NCBI RefSeq assembly: GCF_018603905.1 | Contig: NZ_JAHFZZ010000004.1 | Coordinates: 248,001 to 312,000 of the forward strand | DNA: 64,000 nucleotides | Source of the DNA: Nonomuraea sp. NEAU-A123 | Lineage (GTDB): Bacteria > Actinomycetota > Actinomycetes > Streptosporangiales > Streptosporangiaceae | Direction: 5' to 3' | Shown here: piece after piece, positions 35,871 through 44,908 of the stretch | Layout of the letters: each line of letters opens with the position of its first letter | Position numbering within the stretch: position 1 is the first letter of the stretch | Program-made: the position numbers and the translations under genes | The notes under the pieces: model-generated | Seen by the model: only the letters and a program-made list of their open reading frames with translations | The model's database searches: none | Told to the model about the DNA's origin: nothing

Positions 35871-36572
35871 TCAGTAGCCGATGGTGAAGCGTCGCTGGAC
35901 GAAGCGAGGGAGTTCGGCCTCGTCGATGAGGGCGACGGCGGCGTCCTCCGAGGAGATGCGGCTGCGTCCGTCGGCGTCGAGGACCGCCTGGTCGCCGCCC
36001 AGCCGGAACCGGCCGGTGCGCAGGCCGGGGGCGATGTCCTCGGCCGGGCTGAAGTAGGTCCAGAGTCGGTTGGACGTGCGCAGGACGTTCAGGGCGTCCC
36101 GATGCCCGCGTACGGCGGCGGCGTACTCCCTCGGCAGCCCCAGCTGGTCGAGGCTCTTGTGCAGGAGTTCGTCGGAGTCGGCTCGTACGAGGCCAGGCTC
36201 GATCTCCAGGCTGCCGGCGCCACCGATCACGATCAGCCGCGTCCGGAGGTGGCTCTCCAGCGCCTTGACCAGCGCTCGGGCGGCGGCGGCGTAGACCGTG
36301 GGATCAGCGATCGAACGCGACACGGTGTCGGCGAAGTCGTCGGCGGCGTTGCCGGGCTGGTATCCGCTGATCAGTACGTCCAGTCCGGGCAAGATCGCGG
36401 CGATGCTTTCGGCGTCGAGGACGTCGACGCTCTTCCAGACCACGTTCTCTCGCTCTTCGCTGATCCGGCCGGCGTCACGGGTGAGCGCTGTGACGTGATG
36501 CCCCCGGTGGAGGGCTTCGGTGACGACTCGGCTGCCGATGCCGCCGGTGGCACCGATGATTCCGATGTGCAT
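35871..36572 (-). CDS. NAD(P)-binding atypical short-chain reductase (NmrA/SDR_a5-like)
   Basis: A 233-residue Rossmann protein: IGIIGATGGIGSRVVTEALHRGHHVTALTRD binds NAD(P), and VIGGAGSLEIEP fits the NAD(P)H-binding family (PF13460). It lacks a clear YxxxK catalytic pair, as in many members. Ribosome site AAGGAG stands four bases before the ATG. Divergent from the TetR gene; the promoter regions overlap. Confidence 0.85.
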   Translation of the reverse strand: MHIGIIGATGGIGSRVVTEALHRGHHVTALTRDAGRISEERENVVWKSVDVLDAESIAAILPGLDVLISGYQPGNAADDFADTVSRSIADPTVYAAAARALVKALESHLRTRLIVIGGAGSLEIEPGLVRADSDELLHKSLDQLGLPREYAAAVRGHRDALNVLRTSNRLWTYFSPAEDIAPGLRTGRFRLGGDQAVLDADGRSRISSEDAAVALIDEAELPRFVQRRFTIGY

Positions 36573-36607
36573 GGGGCTCCTTGTTCGAATTTGTGTGGCG
36601 CGCAGAA

Positions 36608-36660
36608 ACTATACGCCGTGAAGTTTAAATACGCGACACAGTCCAGTGACGCTGTAGAGT
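36608..36660. promoter_or_regulatory. Overlapping divergent promoters of reductase and TetR genes
   Basis: Minus strand: -10 TATAGT (36613-36608) for the reductase. Plus strand: -35 GCGACA (36633-36638), 16-base spacer, -10 TAGAGT (36655-36660), then seven bases to the GTG at 36668, giving a leaderless tetR transcript. The repeat atacgc at 36611-36616 and 36629-36634 (18-base period) is a possible TetR operator covering both promoters. Confidence 0.45.
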
Positions 36661-36667
36661 GTCGGCT

Positions 36668-37378
36668 GTGGGAAGCACGGGAGGACGCCGCGAACGGCTG
36701 CGGGTCGAGACGACAGCGGAGATCAAGCAGGTCGCGCTCAAGCTGATGGCCTCGGACGGACCCGACGCGATAACGCTGCGGGCCATCGCCCGCGAGATGG
36801 GCATGACCGCCAATGCCATCTACGGCTACTTCGCCACCCGCGACGACCTGGTCACCACGCTGATCAACGAGGTGTACACAGCGCTGGCCAACGCGGTGGA
36901 CACCGCATGGGCCAGTGCCCCTGCCGCGGATCCCGCCCATCGGATTCAGACGTGGGCGCGGGCCTTCCGGGGCTGGGCCCTGGCCAACCCCCAGGGATTT
37001 CGCCTCATCTATGGCGACCCCGTGCCCGGCTACCAAGCCCCCGAGGGGGGCGCCGCCCCGGACGCCGCGTACCGGGTCTGCACAGGCATCGCCGCCCTCG
37101 CGGACGCCGCCTGGCCGCACGCCGAGCACCTCTACGCGGGCAGCGACTTCCAGTGGCCCGACTTCGACGGCGGGCTGCTCAGCAAGGTCCGCCCGGCATT
37201 CCCCGACCTGCCGCCGGCCGGCGTGGCACTCGCACTGCGCATCTGGGGCCACCTGCACGGCCTGGTGTCACTGGAGATCTACGGGCACCTGCGCACCCAG
37301 ACGATCAGCCCCGAAAAGCTCTTCCAAGAAGAACTGGCCCAGCTCGTCCGGTCGCTGGGCATCACGTCCGAGGGGTGA
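36668..37378 (+). CDS. TetR-family regulator (WHG domain)
   Basis: A 236-residue TetR regulator. The HTH lies at about residues 14-60 (AITLRAIAREMGMTANAIYGYFATRDDLVTTLI), and the C-terminal ligand domain has the WHG-type features of TetR_C_33 (RAFRGWALANPQGFRLIYGDP, then IWGHLHGLVSLEIYGHL). GTG at 36668 is favoured because TAGAGT ends seven bases before it; a GTG three codons upstream is possible. Likely represses itself and the divergent reductase/SnoaL operon. Confidence 0.88.
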   Translation: MGSTGGRRERLRVETTAEIKQVALKLMASDGPDAITLRAIAREMGMTANAIYGYFATRDDLVTTLINEVYTALANAVDTAWASAPAADPAHRIQTWARAFRGWALANPQGFRLIYGDPVPGYQAPEGGAAPDAAYRVCTGIAALADAAWPHAEHLYAGSDFQWPDFDGGLLSKVRPAFPDLPPAGVALALRIWGHLHGLVSLEIYGHLRTQTISPEKLFQEELAQLVRSLGITSEG

Positions 37379-37546
37379 CGGCCCTCGGCACCGAGAAACC
37401 GCCGGACGGCGATCCACCACCCAGGTCATGGCCTCGCGGTCGAGAGCCGGATCGGTGCCGGCGATGAGCGTGAACTGGGTCAGGAGCACCGCCCGTCTTG
37501 TGGCTAATGAGGTGCTTTGGGACGCGCGGTGGGACGCGGCGCGACC

Positions 37547-37552
37547 TAGCCT
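37547..37552 (+). promoter_or_regulatory. Leaderless -10 of the methyltransferase gene
   Basis: TAGCCT (fits TAnnnT) ends six bases before the ATG at 37559; the six bases are gggggc, which could also act as a ribosome site. A matching -35 is not obvious. Confidence 0.35.
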
Positions 37553-37558
37553 GGGGGC

Positions 37559-38197
37559 ATGCAGGATCTTTCGGGGTTCCAGCATCCGCGCTTCGCCCGC
37601 TTGTACGAGCGGCTCAGCGCCGAGGCCGAGCGGAACGGCATGGCCGGGCTGCGCCGCCGGCTGCTGTCCGGGTTGACCGGCCGGGTGGTGGAGGTGGGCG
37701 CCGGCAACGGGATGAACTTCCCGCACTATCCTCCGCAGGTGCGCGAGGTCGTCGCCGTCGAGCCCGAGGACCACCTGCGTGCGCTCGGCGAACGGGCCGC
37801 GGCCCCGGCGCCGGTGCCCATCACGGTGGTCCGGGGGCATGCCGGCGCGTTGCCGTACGACGCCGGGTCGTTCGACGCGGCCGTGGTGTCGCTGGTGCTG
37901 TGCTCCGTCCCCGACCAGGCCGTGGTGCTGGCCGAGGTAGGCAGGGTGCTCAAGCCGGGTGGTGAGCTGCGCTTCTTCGAGCACGTACGTTCGGCGAACC
38001 CGGTCCGCGGCGTGCTGCAGGACCTCATCACCCCGCTGTGGCGGCTGATGGCCGGAGACTGCCGCCCCAACCGGGACACCGCGGCGGCCATCCGGGACGC
38101 GGGGTTCGTGATCGAGGACATCGACCGGTTCGTCCACAAAGCGACCCCGGGGTCGCCGGCCATGGCCCATATTCTGGGGCTCGCCCGCAGACCCTAG
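37559..38197 (+). CDS. Class I SAM-dependent methyltransferase
   Basis: A 212-residue Methyltransf_11 enzyme: motif I VVEVGAGNGMNF binds SAM, acidic VEPEDH follows strand 2, motif SFDAAVVSLVLCSV is motif II/III, and GRVLKPGGELRFFEHVR is the post-motif. The C-terminus AGFVIEDIDRF is common in small-molecule or phospholipid N-methyltransferases. Substrate unknown; it stands alone between tetR and the nuo operon. Confidence 0.85.
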   Translation: MQDLSGFQHPRFARLYERLSAEAERNGMAGLRRRLLSGLTGRVVEVGAGNGMNFPHYPPQVREVVAVEPEDHLRALGERAAAPAPVPITVVRGHAGALPYDAGSFDAAVVSLVLCSVPDQAVVLAEVGRVLKPGGELRFFEHVRSANPVRGVLQDLITPLWRLMAGDCRPNRDTAAAIRDAGFVIEDIDRFVHKATPGSPAMAHILGLARRP

Positions 38198-38307
38198 GAG
38201 CGGTCGCCGCCCGGCAGGCGCGGGGTGATGCGGCGAAGAGCCTCCTCGCTCCTCGCCGTTGTCTCCCATTGTGTGCCGTCGGCTTGGCTGCTGTGCGCTG
38301 TGGGGCT

Positions 38308-38399
38308 AACTACTATTTACGGTAGTTTTTCGATGGCTGGGTGTTGCTCTGGAGTGAGCCGTGTGAAGGTTGATACGGTGGAGGTTGGCTCACTATCGC
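38308..38399 (+). promoter_or_regulatory. Promoter region of the nuo-like operon
   Basis: A small AT-rich inverted repeat, aactac (38308-38313) and gtagtt (38322-38327), followed by a T-run, could end upstream transcription or bind a regulator. Downstream, TTGATA (38370-38375) and TATCGC (38394-38399) with an 18-base spacer are a possible promoter about 30 bases before nuoA. Confidence 0.3.
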
Positions 38400-38426
38400 A
38401 CTTAGTAGGCAGCTGGGGTGTGATCG

Positions 38427-38774
38427 ATGCAGGCGTTCTTGGCGGTGCTCGGTCTGGTGGCCCTTGTCGTCGTGGGTGCGGCCGGGGTGTACGCCGTTTC
38501 GCTGGTCGTGGCGCCCCGGGGGACGTTGCGGGTGGGGCCGTACCTGTCGGGCGGGCGGCCTCGGGAGCACGCGCTGTCCCGGTTCCACGTCCGCTGGTAC
38601 GCGGTGACGCTCGTCTTCCTCGCCTTCGACATGGAAATGATCTTCATGTACCCGTGGGCGCTGGTGGTGGCCGAGGTGGGGGGCGTGGCGCTGGTGGAGA
38701 TGTTCGCGTTCCTCGGGTTGCTGATGGTCGGGGTCGTCTACGCGTGGCGGGAGGGGGCGTTCCGGTGGGTTTGA
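38427..38774 (+). CDS. nuoA: NADH-quinone oxidoreductase subunit A-like
   Basis: A 115-residue membrane protein with three hydrophobic segments. The conserved loop FHVRWYAVTLVFLAFDMEMIFMYPWA keeps the acidic Asp and Glu after segment 2 that define NuoA and line the quinone entry. First gene of an eight-gene membrane-arm operon. Its end overlaps the next gene by ten bases. Confidence 0.9.
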   Translation: MQAFLAVLGLVALVVVGAAGVYAVSLVVAPRGTLRVGPYLSGGRPREHALSRFHVRWYAVTLVFLAFDMEMIFMYPWALVVAEVGGVALVEMFAFLGLLMVGVVYAWREGAFRWV

Positions 38775-39925
38775 GCGGGTGGCTGATGCGGTGGGCGTCC
38801 GTGCGGCCGCTGGTCGTCACCGGGGTGTACGGGACGCGTACGCGGCTGTTGGTCGAGGCCGAGATGGCGCGCCGGGGGTGGGCCGTCGCCCTGTCGCCGG
38901 GGGAGGCGAACCTGGTCGTGGTGTGCGGTGTGCCGGGGGAAGGGCTGGCGCAGGCGATACGGGTCGTCTGGGAGGAGGTCGCGGGTCCCCGGGCGCTCGT
39001 GGAGCTGCTGTCCGATGCCACGCCCGACGTGGTCGTGGCGGCGCTGGACGGGGCTGTGGTGGCGCTGGCCGATGAGCCCGGACAACGTCGTGCGGCGGCG
39101 GAACGAGAGCCGCCTTCCTGGCCGATGGACCACGGCATGGACCACGGTGGGATGGGTCACGGTGGGCATGAGCATCACATGGGGAGTCCCGGTGGGGTGG
39201 CGATGGCCGATCGGGGGCCGGATCGGGACGGGCTCAAGCTCGATCGGCTCCACGTTCCGCTGGGGCCGGTGCTCGCGGACTGGCCCAGCGGGCTGGTCGT
39301 GGAGACGGTGCTTCAGGGTGACGTGATCCAGCAGGCGACCGTCCATGTCGTGGGTGGTGTCGCGGGTGGGGTGAGTTTCTGGGATGAGCCCTGGGTGGCC
39401 GCGTTGGAGGGGCGGCCGGTGACGCGTGGGGAGGCGGAGCGGCGCAGGGCCGCGTCACACCTCGACAGCATTGGGCGGCTGCTGGCGGTGGCCGGGTGGC
39501 CCTCGGCGGCCATGGAGGCCAGATGGCTGCGGGACCGCACGTTGGCGGGGGAGTCCCGAGCCGACCTGAGCCGTGACCACGCCCGGTTCGCGCGGCGGGT
39601 GCGGCGGTCGAAGATCCTCGCCTGGATGCTGCGTGGCGTGGGAACCAGCGCGGGACCCGGCGCCTCGCCGGAGGAAGACGTGCTGAGTCGGCTGCGTCGG
39701 TGGCTGGACCGTACCGGAGACGCCATGAGCGCGCTGGACGACACGACGCCGCTCGTAGGGGACGACGGGCCGAGAGGCCCCGTGGGGGAGCGGCCGTCGG
39801 CGGCGGCGCTGGCCGTGCTTCCCCGGTTGCTGGACGGAGCCGAGCTGGCCGCCGCCCGCCTGATCGTGGCCGGGCTCGACCCCGACCTCGACCAGCTCGC
39901 CCAGGAGCCGCTCCATGCCGTCTGA
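38765..39925 (+). CDS. Soluble complex-I-like protein, probable degenerate NuoB-NuoD fusion
   Basis: A 386-residue protein in the position of nuoB and nuoD. The N-terminal about 100 residues (GWAVALSPGEANLVVVCGVPGEGLAQAIRVVWEEV) follow the NuoB fold, where SPRQADLMIVAG is usual, but the cysteines that hold cluster N2 are absent. A His/Met/Gly-rich linker (about residues 120-139) follows. The remainder (LHVPLGPVLADWPSGLVVETVLQGDVI onward) resembles the NuoD/49-kDa subunit start and helices, shortened. GTG start at 38765 after GGGAGGGGG; TTG at 38771 (overlap TTGA) is an alternative. It probably caps the membrane arm in place of the hydrophilic arm. Confidence 0.6.
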   Translation: MGLSGWLMRWASVRPLVVTGVYGTRTRLLVEAEMARRGWAVALSPGEANLVVVCGVPGEGLAQAIRVVWEEVAGPRALVELLSDATPDVVVAALDGAVVALADEPGQRRAAAEREPPSWPMDHGMDHGGMGHGGHEHHMGSPGGVAMADRGPDRDGLKLDRLHVPLGPVLADWPSGLVVETVLQGDVIQQATVHVVGGVAGGVSFWDEPWVAALEGRPVTRGEAERRRAASHLDSIGRLLAVAGWPSAAMEARWLRDRTLAGESRADLSRDHARFARRVRRSKILAWMLRGVGTSAGPGASPEEDVLSRLRRWLDRTGDAMSALDDTTPLVGDDGPRGPVGERPSAAALAVLPRLLDGAELAAARLIVAGLDPDLDQLAQEPLHAV

Positions 39926-40823
39926 GGTCCTCGGGCTGGCCGCCGCGCTGGCGGCGCTCGTATGGGGCGCGGCGGCACTCGACGCCCGCCTGGGCGCATC
40001 CCCGCAGTCGCGGCTGGTGGGCGGGGGTGTGGCTCGGCCGTGGCGGGAGGCGGCTCGGCTGCTGGTGCAGCAGCGGCGCCGCACGCTGCTGCCCGACGTC
40101 CTGCTCACCCGCATCGGCGTCCTGACGCTGCTCCTGGCCCCCGTTCTGGCTGCCACCGTGCTGCCCCTCGGCGGGGCGCCGGTGGCGGACCTGGACGTTG
40201 GGGTCGTGTGGTTCAACGCCATGGAGGTGTGCGTCTGGGCGGCCCTCTGGCTGATCGGCTGGGGCGCCAACTCCGTGTACCCGCTGATCGGCGCCTACCG
40301 GTACGTCGCGCAGGGGCTGGCCTACGAGCTGCCGCACATGTTCGCTCTGATCACCGTCGCCGTGGGCGCGGGGTCGCTGCGGATGACCGACATCGTCCAG
40401 GCGCAGCACGGCCTCTGGTACGCCGTCCGGATGCCCGTCGCCTTCCTCGTCTACCTGGTCTCGGCGCTGGCCATGGCGTTCTGGGGGCCGATGGGGCAGC
40501 CGCTCGGCCGTGACCTCGCCGGGGGAGTGCCCGCGGAGCTGTCCGGTGCCGATCGGCTGCTGTTCCTGGCCGGACGGTACGCGGTGCTCGTGGTGGTCGC
40601 CGCCGCGGCCGTGCCCCTGTTCCTCGGGGGCGGCGCGGGGCCGTTGCTGCCCGCCTGGGCGTGGACGCTGGTCAAGACCGTCGCCGTGCTGGTCCTGCTG
40701 GTCGTGGCCAGGCACCGGCTGCCGGCCGTACGGATGGATCGGTTCATGGGCTTCTCCTGGCTGGTGCTGATCCCGCTCACGCTGGCGCAGTTGCTCGTGG
40801 TCGGGATCGTGGTGCTGCCATGA
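39915..40823 (+). CDS. nuoH: NADH-quinone oxidoreductase subunit H-like
   Basis: A 302-residue membrane subunit with about eight helices. NSVYPLIGAYRYVAQGLAYELPHM is the NuoH signature. The quinone-side loop, normally rich in Glu (around EGESELVSG), reads LGRDLAGGVPAELSGADRL here, so several conserved acidic residues are lost. AGGAG stands seven bases before the ATG; overlaps the upstream gene by 11 bases and nuoJ by four. Probably couples the odd soluble subunit to the pump. Confidence 0.87.
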   Translation: MPSEVLGLAAALAALVWGAAALDARLGASPQSRLVGGGVARPWREAARLLVQQRRRTLLPDVLLTRIGVLTLLLAPVLAATVLPLGGAPVADLDVGVVWFNAMEVCVWAALWLIGWGANSVYPLIGAYRYVAQGLAYELPHMFALITVAVGAGSLRMTDIVQAQHGLWYAVRMPVAFLVYLVSALAMAFWGPMGQPLGRDLAGGVPAELSGADRLLFLAGRYAVLVVVAAAAVPLFLGGGAGPLLPAWAWTLVKTVAVLVLLVVARHRLPAVRMDRFMGFSWLVLIPLTLAQLLVVGIVVLP

Positions 40824-41317
40824 GCGTCGCCTTCTGGGCTCTCGCCGTGCTGGCGGTGGCGGCCGGGGTCACGGTGTTCGTGGTGGACTCGATGGCGCGG
40901 GCGACCTTCGCGCTGCTGGCCTCGCTGCTGGCCGTCGGCGGTACGTTCCTGCTGATCGACCTGCGCTACCTCGGCGTGCTGATCGTGCTGATGATGGTCA
41001 TGGAGATGATGATCATGGCTGTCTTCATGATCATGTACATGATGAACCCGGCGGGGCTGATGCCGATGAAGATGGTGCACAACAACCGGGTCGCCGCGAT
41101 CATCGCCGGGACCGTGTTCGTGCTGCTGGCGGCGGGGACGCTGTTCACCCCCTGGCCGGCCGCGAAAGAACGTCCGGGCGGCGACCCCACCCACGCGCTC
41201 GGCCTGTCGATCATGGGGCCGAAGATGCTCGTGATGATGGTCATCGGCGTCGCGATCCTGGCCACGATGATCTCCACTGTGGTGCTCGCCACGCACAAGG
41301 GGCGCTACGACCGATGA
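40820..41317 (+). CDS. nuoJ: NADH-quinone oxidoreductase subunit J-like
   Basis: A 165-residue NuoJ with five hydrophobic segments. Segment 3 is strikingly Met-rich (IVLMMVMEMMIMAVFMIM). The NuoJ stretch MARATFALLASLLAVGGTFLLIDLRYLGVL is clear. The loop after segment 4 carries KERPGGDPTHALG. Four-base overlaps with nuoH and nuoK. Confidence 0.88.
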   Translation: MSVAFWALAVLAVAAGVTVFVVDSMARATFALLASLLAVGGTFLLIDLRYLGVLIVLMMVMEMMIMAVFMIMYMMNPAGLMPMKMVHNNRVAAIIAGTVFVLLAAGTLFTPWPAAKERPGGDPTHALGLSIMGPKMLVMMVIGVAILATMISTVVLATHKGRYDR

Positions 41318-41619
41318 CTCTCCAGGGCTTCCTGCTGCTCGCCGCCGCGCTCTTCGCGGTCGGCCTGTACGGCGCGCTGTCCCAGCAGTCGATCGTCATG
41401 CTCATGATGGGCCTCGAACTCATGATCAACGGCCTGATCGTGGCCGGCGGCGCCTTCTGGTACTACCTCGCCCCCCAGAACGCCGACGGGCAGGTGCTGG
41501 TGCTCGTCGCCGTGACCGTGATGGCGCTGGAGATGGCGGTGGGGTTCGCCGTGGTGACCGCGATATTCCGGGCGCGCGATGTGGACACGACGGACGACGC
41601 CGGAGATCTCAAGGAATGA
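41314..41619 (+). CDS. nuoK: NADH-quinone oxidoreductase subunit K
   Basis: A 101-residue three-helix protein. The two membrane glutamates of NuoK are kept: MMGLELMINGLIV and VMALEMAVGFAVV, which take part in proton transfer. Normal length; four-base overlaps on both sides. Confidence 0.93.
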   Translation: MTLQGFLLLAAALFAVGLYGALSQQSIVMLMMGLELMINGLIVAGGAFWYYLAPQNADGQVLVLVAVTVMALEMAVGFAVVTAIFRARDVDTTDDAGDLKE

Positions 41620-43463
41620 ACGCCCTCCTCTGGCTGCTGCCCGCCCTCCCCATCACGATGGGTGCCGTCCTCCTTCTGGTACGGCGGGCCGCCAGGTCGG
41701 CGGCCGTCACCACGGCCGTCGCGACGCTGGGGCTGGCCGTCTACGCGGCGGTGGCGCGGCCCCGGGCCGGCGCGCGGCTGCTGTTCGACTCCGGGCTGGC
41801 CGTGGACGGGCTGTCGGCGGCGATGGTGGTGACCGTGGCCGGGGTGGCGCTGGCCGTGCTGGTCTTCGCCGCCGGGGAGCTGCGCGAGGCGCGGTTCTTC
41901 GGGCTCATGCTGATCTTCGTCGGCGCCATGCTGCTGACCGTGACCGCCACCGACCTGGTGCTGCTGCTCATGGGGTGGGAGGTCATGGGCGCGATGTCGT
42001 ACGCGCTCATCGGCTACTGGTGGCACGACGGTGAGCGGGTGCGCTCGGCGACGATCGCGTTCGTCACCACCCGGGCGGGCGACCTCGGCCTGTACTTCGC
42101 CGCCGGTGCCGCCTTCGCGGGCGCGCTGGCCGCCACCGGCAACGGGAACGGGGCGTTCGCGCTGGCCGTACTGTCCGGTGATCCGGCCCCGTGGCGGGAT
42201 CTGATCGCGGCCGGGATCGTGGTGGCGGCGCTGGGCAAGTCGGCGCAGGTGCCGTTCTCGTTCTGGCTGTCGCGGGCGATGGCCGGGCCCAGTCCGGTGT
42301 CCGCGCTGCTGCACTCGGCGACGATGGTGGCCGCCGGGGCGTACCTGCTGCTGCGTGTCCAGCCGCTGCTGGCCGCGACCGGGTGGGCGGCGGCGGTGGT
42401 GGCGTGGGCCGGGGCGGTGACCGCGCTGCTGCTCGGGGCCGTCGCCGTCGCGCAGCGGGACCTCAAGCAGTTGCTCGCCGCCTCCACCTGTACCCAGATC
42501 GGGTTCATGGTGCTGGGCGCGGGTGTGGGGGCGGTGCCGGGTGGTGCGGCGCAGCTGGTGGCGCACGCGGCGGTCAAGAGCCTGCTGTTCCTCGGGGCCG
42601 GGGCGTGGCTGGCGGCGCTCGGTACCAAGGACCTGACCGGGCTGCACGGGGCCGCGCGGCGATATCCGCTGGTCGGCGTCACGTTCGGGATCGGGGCGCT
42701 GGCTCTGGCCGGGGTGCCGCCGCTGTCGTTGTGGCTGACGAAGGACGCGGTGCTCGGGGCGGTGCGTGAGCCGGTGCTGTACGGGGTGGCGTTCGCGGGT
42801 GCGCTCCTGGGTGCCGCCTACGCCGCCAAGGCGCTGGTGGCCGTCTGGCGGCCCGTCGACGCGGGCACCCGTGACGACACCGAGCAGCCGGGCACCCGGC
42901 GGGTGGGGGTGCTGGAACGGCTGCCGCTGCCGGTGCTCGCGCTGGGTGCGGTCGTGCTGGGGCTGCCCGTCCTGGCGGGCGATGGATGGCACCTGACCGC
43001 CGGTGAGCTGGCCCTCTCGGGGACGCTGGCGGCGGCCGTGGTGCTCGCCGTCGCCTTCGCGACACGGAATCGGTGGGACGCTGTGCCGGGCGAGGCTGTA
43101 CGTCGGGCGGTCGCGATGCCGGGCCCGCGAGGGTTGCTGGCCGGTTGGTTGTGGTTGGAGAAGGCCGCCGTCGCTCTGGTGTGGCGGCCGTTGACGGCCG
43201 TGGCCGGCGGGGCCGCGTGGTTCGACGATCGGGTCGTCGACGGCGCCGTCAACGCCGTACCCCGGCTGGGGATGGCCGCCGCGCGCCTGGCGCGCAGGCC
43301 GTTCGAGTCGGGAATCGACGGTGCCGTACGGGCGGTGGCGGGCGCGGCCGGACGGCTCGGCACGCTGGCCCGGCGTCCGCAGACCGGCCAGGTACACCTG
43401 TATTTCGCCCAGGCCGCCGTCGCGCTGATCGTGCTGGCCGTCGTGTTCGTGCTGGCGAGGTGA
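41616..43463 (+). CDS. nuoL: NADH-quinone oxidoreductase subunit L (antiporter-like)
   Basis: A 615-residue antiporter-like subunit with about 16 membrane segments. Key acid-base residues are present: Glu in LLLMGWEVMGAMSYALIGYWW, and Lys/His in ALGKSAQVPFSFWLSRAMAGPSPVSALLHSATMV. The last about 170 residues include the amphipathic lateral helix and a final helix. It should be a proton- or sodium-translocating unit. Overlaps nuoK and nuoM by four bases. Confidence 0.92.
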   Translation: MNALLWLLPALPITMGAVLLLVRRAARSAAVTTAVATLGLAVYAAVARPRAGARLLFDSGLAVDGLSAAMVVTVAGVALAVLVFAAGELREARFFGLMLIFVGAMLLTVTATDLVLLLMGWEVMGAMSYALIGYWWHDGERVRSATIAFVTTRAGDLGLYFAAGAAFAGALAATGNGNGAFALAVLSGDPAPWRDLIAAGIVVAALGKSAQVPFSFWLSRAMAGPSPVSALLHSATMVAAGAYLLLRVQPLLAATGWAAAVVAWAGAVTALLLGAVAVAQRDLKQLLAASTCTQIGFMVLGAGVGAVPGGAAQLVAHAAVKSLLFLGAGAWLAALGTKDLTGLHGAARRYPLVGVTFGIGALALAGVPPLSLWLTKDAVLGAVREPVLYGVAFAGALLGAAYAAKALVAVWRPVDAGTRDDTEQPGTRRVGVLERLPLPVLALGAVVLGLPVLAGDGWHLTAGELALSGTLAAAVVLAVAFATRNRWDAVPGEAVRRAVAMPGPRGLLAGWLWLEKAAVALVWRPLTAVAGGAAWFDDRVVDGAVNAVPRLGMAAARLARRPFESGIDGAVRAVAGAAGRLGTLARRPQTGQVHLYFAQAAVALIVLAVVFVLAR

Positions 43464-44908
43464 GCGTGCTCGATATCGTGATCTTCCTTCCCCTGGTGGC
43501 GGCGGCGCTGCTGCCGGTGATCCCGCGAGGGAAGGCCGCCGGATGGGTGTGGGTCGGCGTCGCCGCGCTGGACCTGGCCCTGGTCGTCGCCATGTGGGCG
43601 GGCTACGAGGGCGGCATCGGCTACGAGACCAGGCTGCGCTGGATGCCGTCCGTGGGCGCGGGCTATCACGTCGGCGTCGATGGGCTGTCGCTGCCGTTGA
43701 TCGCGATGACCGCGCTGCTGTTCCTGGTCTGCGCGGTCTACTCGCTCGGGGAGACCACGAGGGCGTACGCGGCGTTGTTCCTGTTCCTGCAGACGGTCTC
43801 CATCGGCCTGTTCGCGGCGCTCGACCTGCTGCTGTTCTTCGTCTTCTTCGACCTGTCGATCGTCGGCATGTACTTCGTGATCGTCGGTTGGGGGCACGGC
43901 GACAGGACCCGATCGGCGCTCAAGTTCTTCCTGTACACCTTCCTCGACTCCCTGGCCCTGCTGCTCGGCTTCATCGGCCTGTACCTCGGCGCCGAGCCGC
44001 ACACGTTCGACATGGTCGACCTCACCACGAACCCTCCCAAGGCCGGAGCCCTGGTCCTGCTCGCGATCGGTGTGGGCCTGGCGATCAAGACGCCGACCGT
44101 CCCCGTGCACACCTGGCTGCCGCCCGCCCACACCGACGCGCCCGCCACCGGCTCGGCCATCCTCGCCGGGGTGCTGCTCAAGATGGGCACGTACGGCTTC
44201 GCCCGCATCGCGATGCCGATGCTGCCGCAGGTGTGGCGCGAGTACGCCTGGGTGATCATCGTGATCGGCGTCACCGGAGTCCTGTATGGCGCGCTGGTCG
44301 CCCTGGCCCAGGAGAACCTGAAGCGGCTGATCGCCTACACCTCCGTCAACCACATGGGTTACATCGTCCTGGCGCTGGGCGCGGCCGGGCTGAGCGCTCC
44401 GACGCAGGCCAGGGAGCTGGCGGTCAGCGGCGCGGTCACCCAGATGGTCAGCCATGGCCTGCTCACCGGGGCGCTGTTCCTGATCATCGGCATCCTGTGG
44501 GACCGGGCCCAGAGCTACGAGATCAGCAAATTTGGCGGTATGCCGCCGGTGCTGACCGGGCTGATGGCGGTGGCCGCGTTCGGCTCGCTCGGCATTCCCG
44601 GCCTTTCCGGATTTGTCGCGGAATTTCAGATCTTCACTGGCGTTATCGGTTCGGGTGCCGTGATCTCCGGTGCGCTGGGCATCGTGGGCATCCTGATCAC
44701 GGCCGCGCTGTTCCTGCGCGTCCTGCACCGCGCCTTCCTGGGCCGTCCCGGTGAGCTCACCGTCCTGGTCACCGACGTACGCCCGCGCGAACTGGCCGCC
44801 ATCGCCCCGCTGCTGATCCTGTCGCTGATCATCGGCATCGCCCCCCGCTGGCTCCTCGACCTGATCGAACCCGCCTCCGCCGCCATCGTGAACCTGGTCA
44901 GCCGGTGA
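43460..44908 (+). CDS. nuoM: NADH-quinone oxidoreductase subunit M (antiporter-like)
   Basis: A 482-residue antiporter-like subunit with about 14 helices. TPTVPVHTWLPPAHTDAPATGSAILAGVLLKMGTYG is the conserved channel segment with its Lys. In helix 5 the usual Glu (FFWE in E. coli) is replaced by Asp (FVFFDLSIVGMYF). GTG start overlaps the nuoL stop (GTGA). Otherwise normal in length. Confidence 0.92.
   Translation: MSVLDIVIFLPLVAAALLPVIPRGKAAGWVWVGVAALDLALVVAMWAGYEGGIGYETRLRWMPSVGAGYHVGVDGLSLPLIAMTALLFLVCAVYSLGETTRAYAALFLFLQTVSIGLFAALDLLLFFVFFDLSIVGMYFVIVGWGHGDRTRSALKFFLYTFLDSLALLLGFIGLYLGAEPHTFDMVDLTTNPPKAGALVLLAIGVGLAIKTPTVPVHTWLPPAHTDAPATGSAILAGVLLKMGTYGFARIAMPMLPQVWREYAWVIIVIGVTGVLYGALVALAQENLKRLIAYTSVNHMGYIVLALGAAGLSAPTQARELAVSGAVTQMVSHGLLTGALFLIIGILWDRAQSYEISKFGGMPPVLTGLMAVAAFGSLGIPGLSGFVAEFQIFTGVIGSGAVISGALGIVGILITAALFLRVLHRAFLGRPGELTVLVTDVRPRELAAIAPLLILSLIIGIAPRWLLDLIEPASAAIVNLVSR

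Noticed and set aside
41463..43397. A 644-codon minus-strand frame opposite nuoL
   Set aside because: Antisense shadow of nuoL with repetitive Gln/Arg/His content and no domain pattern.
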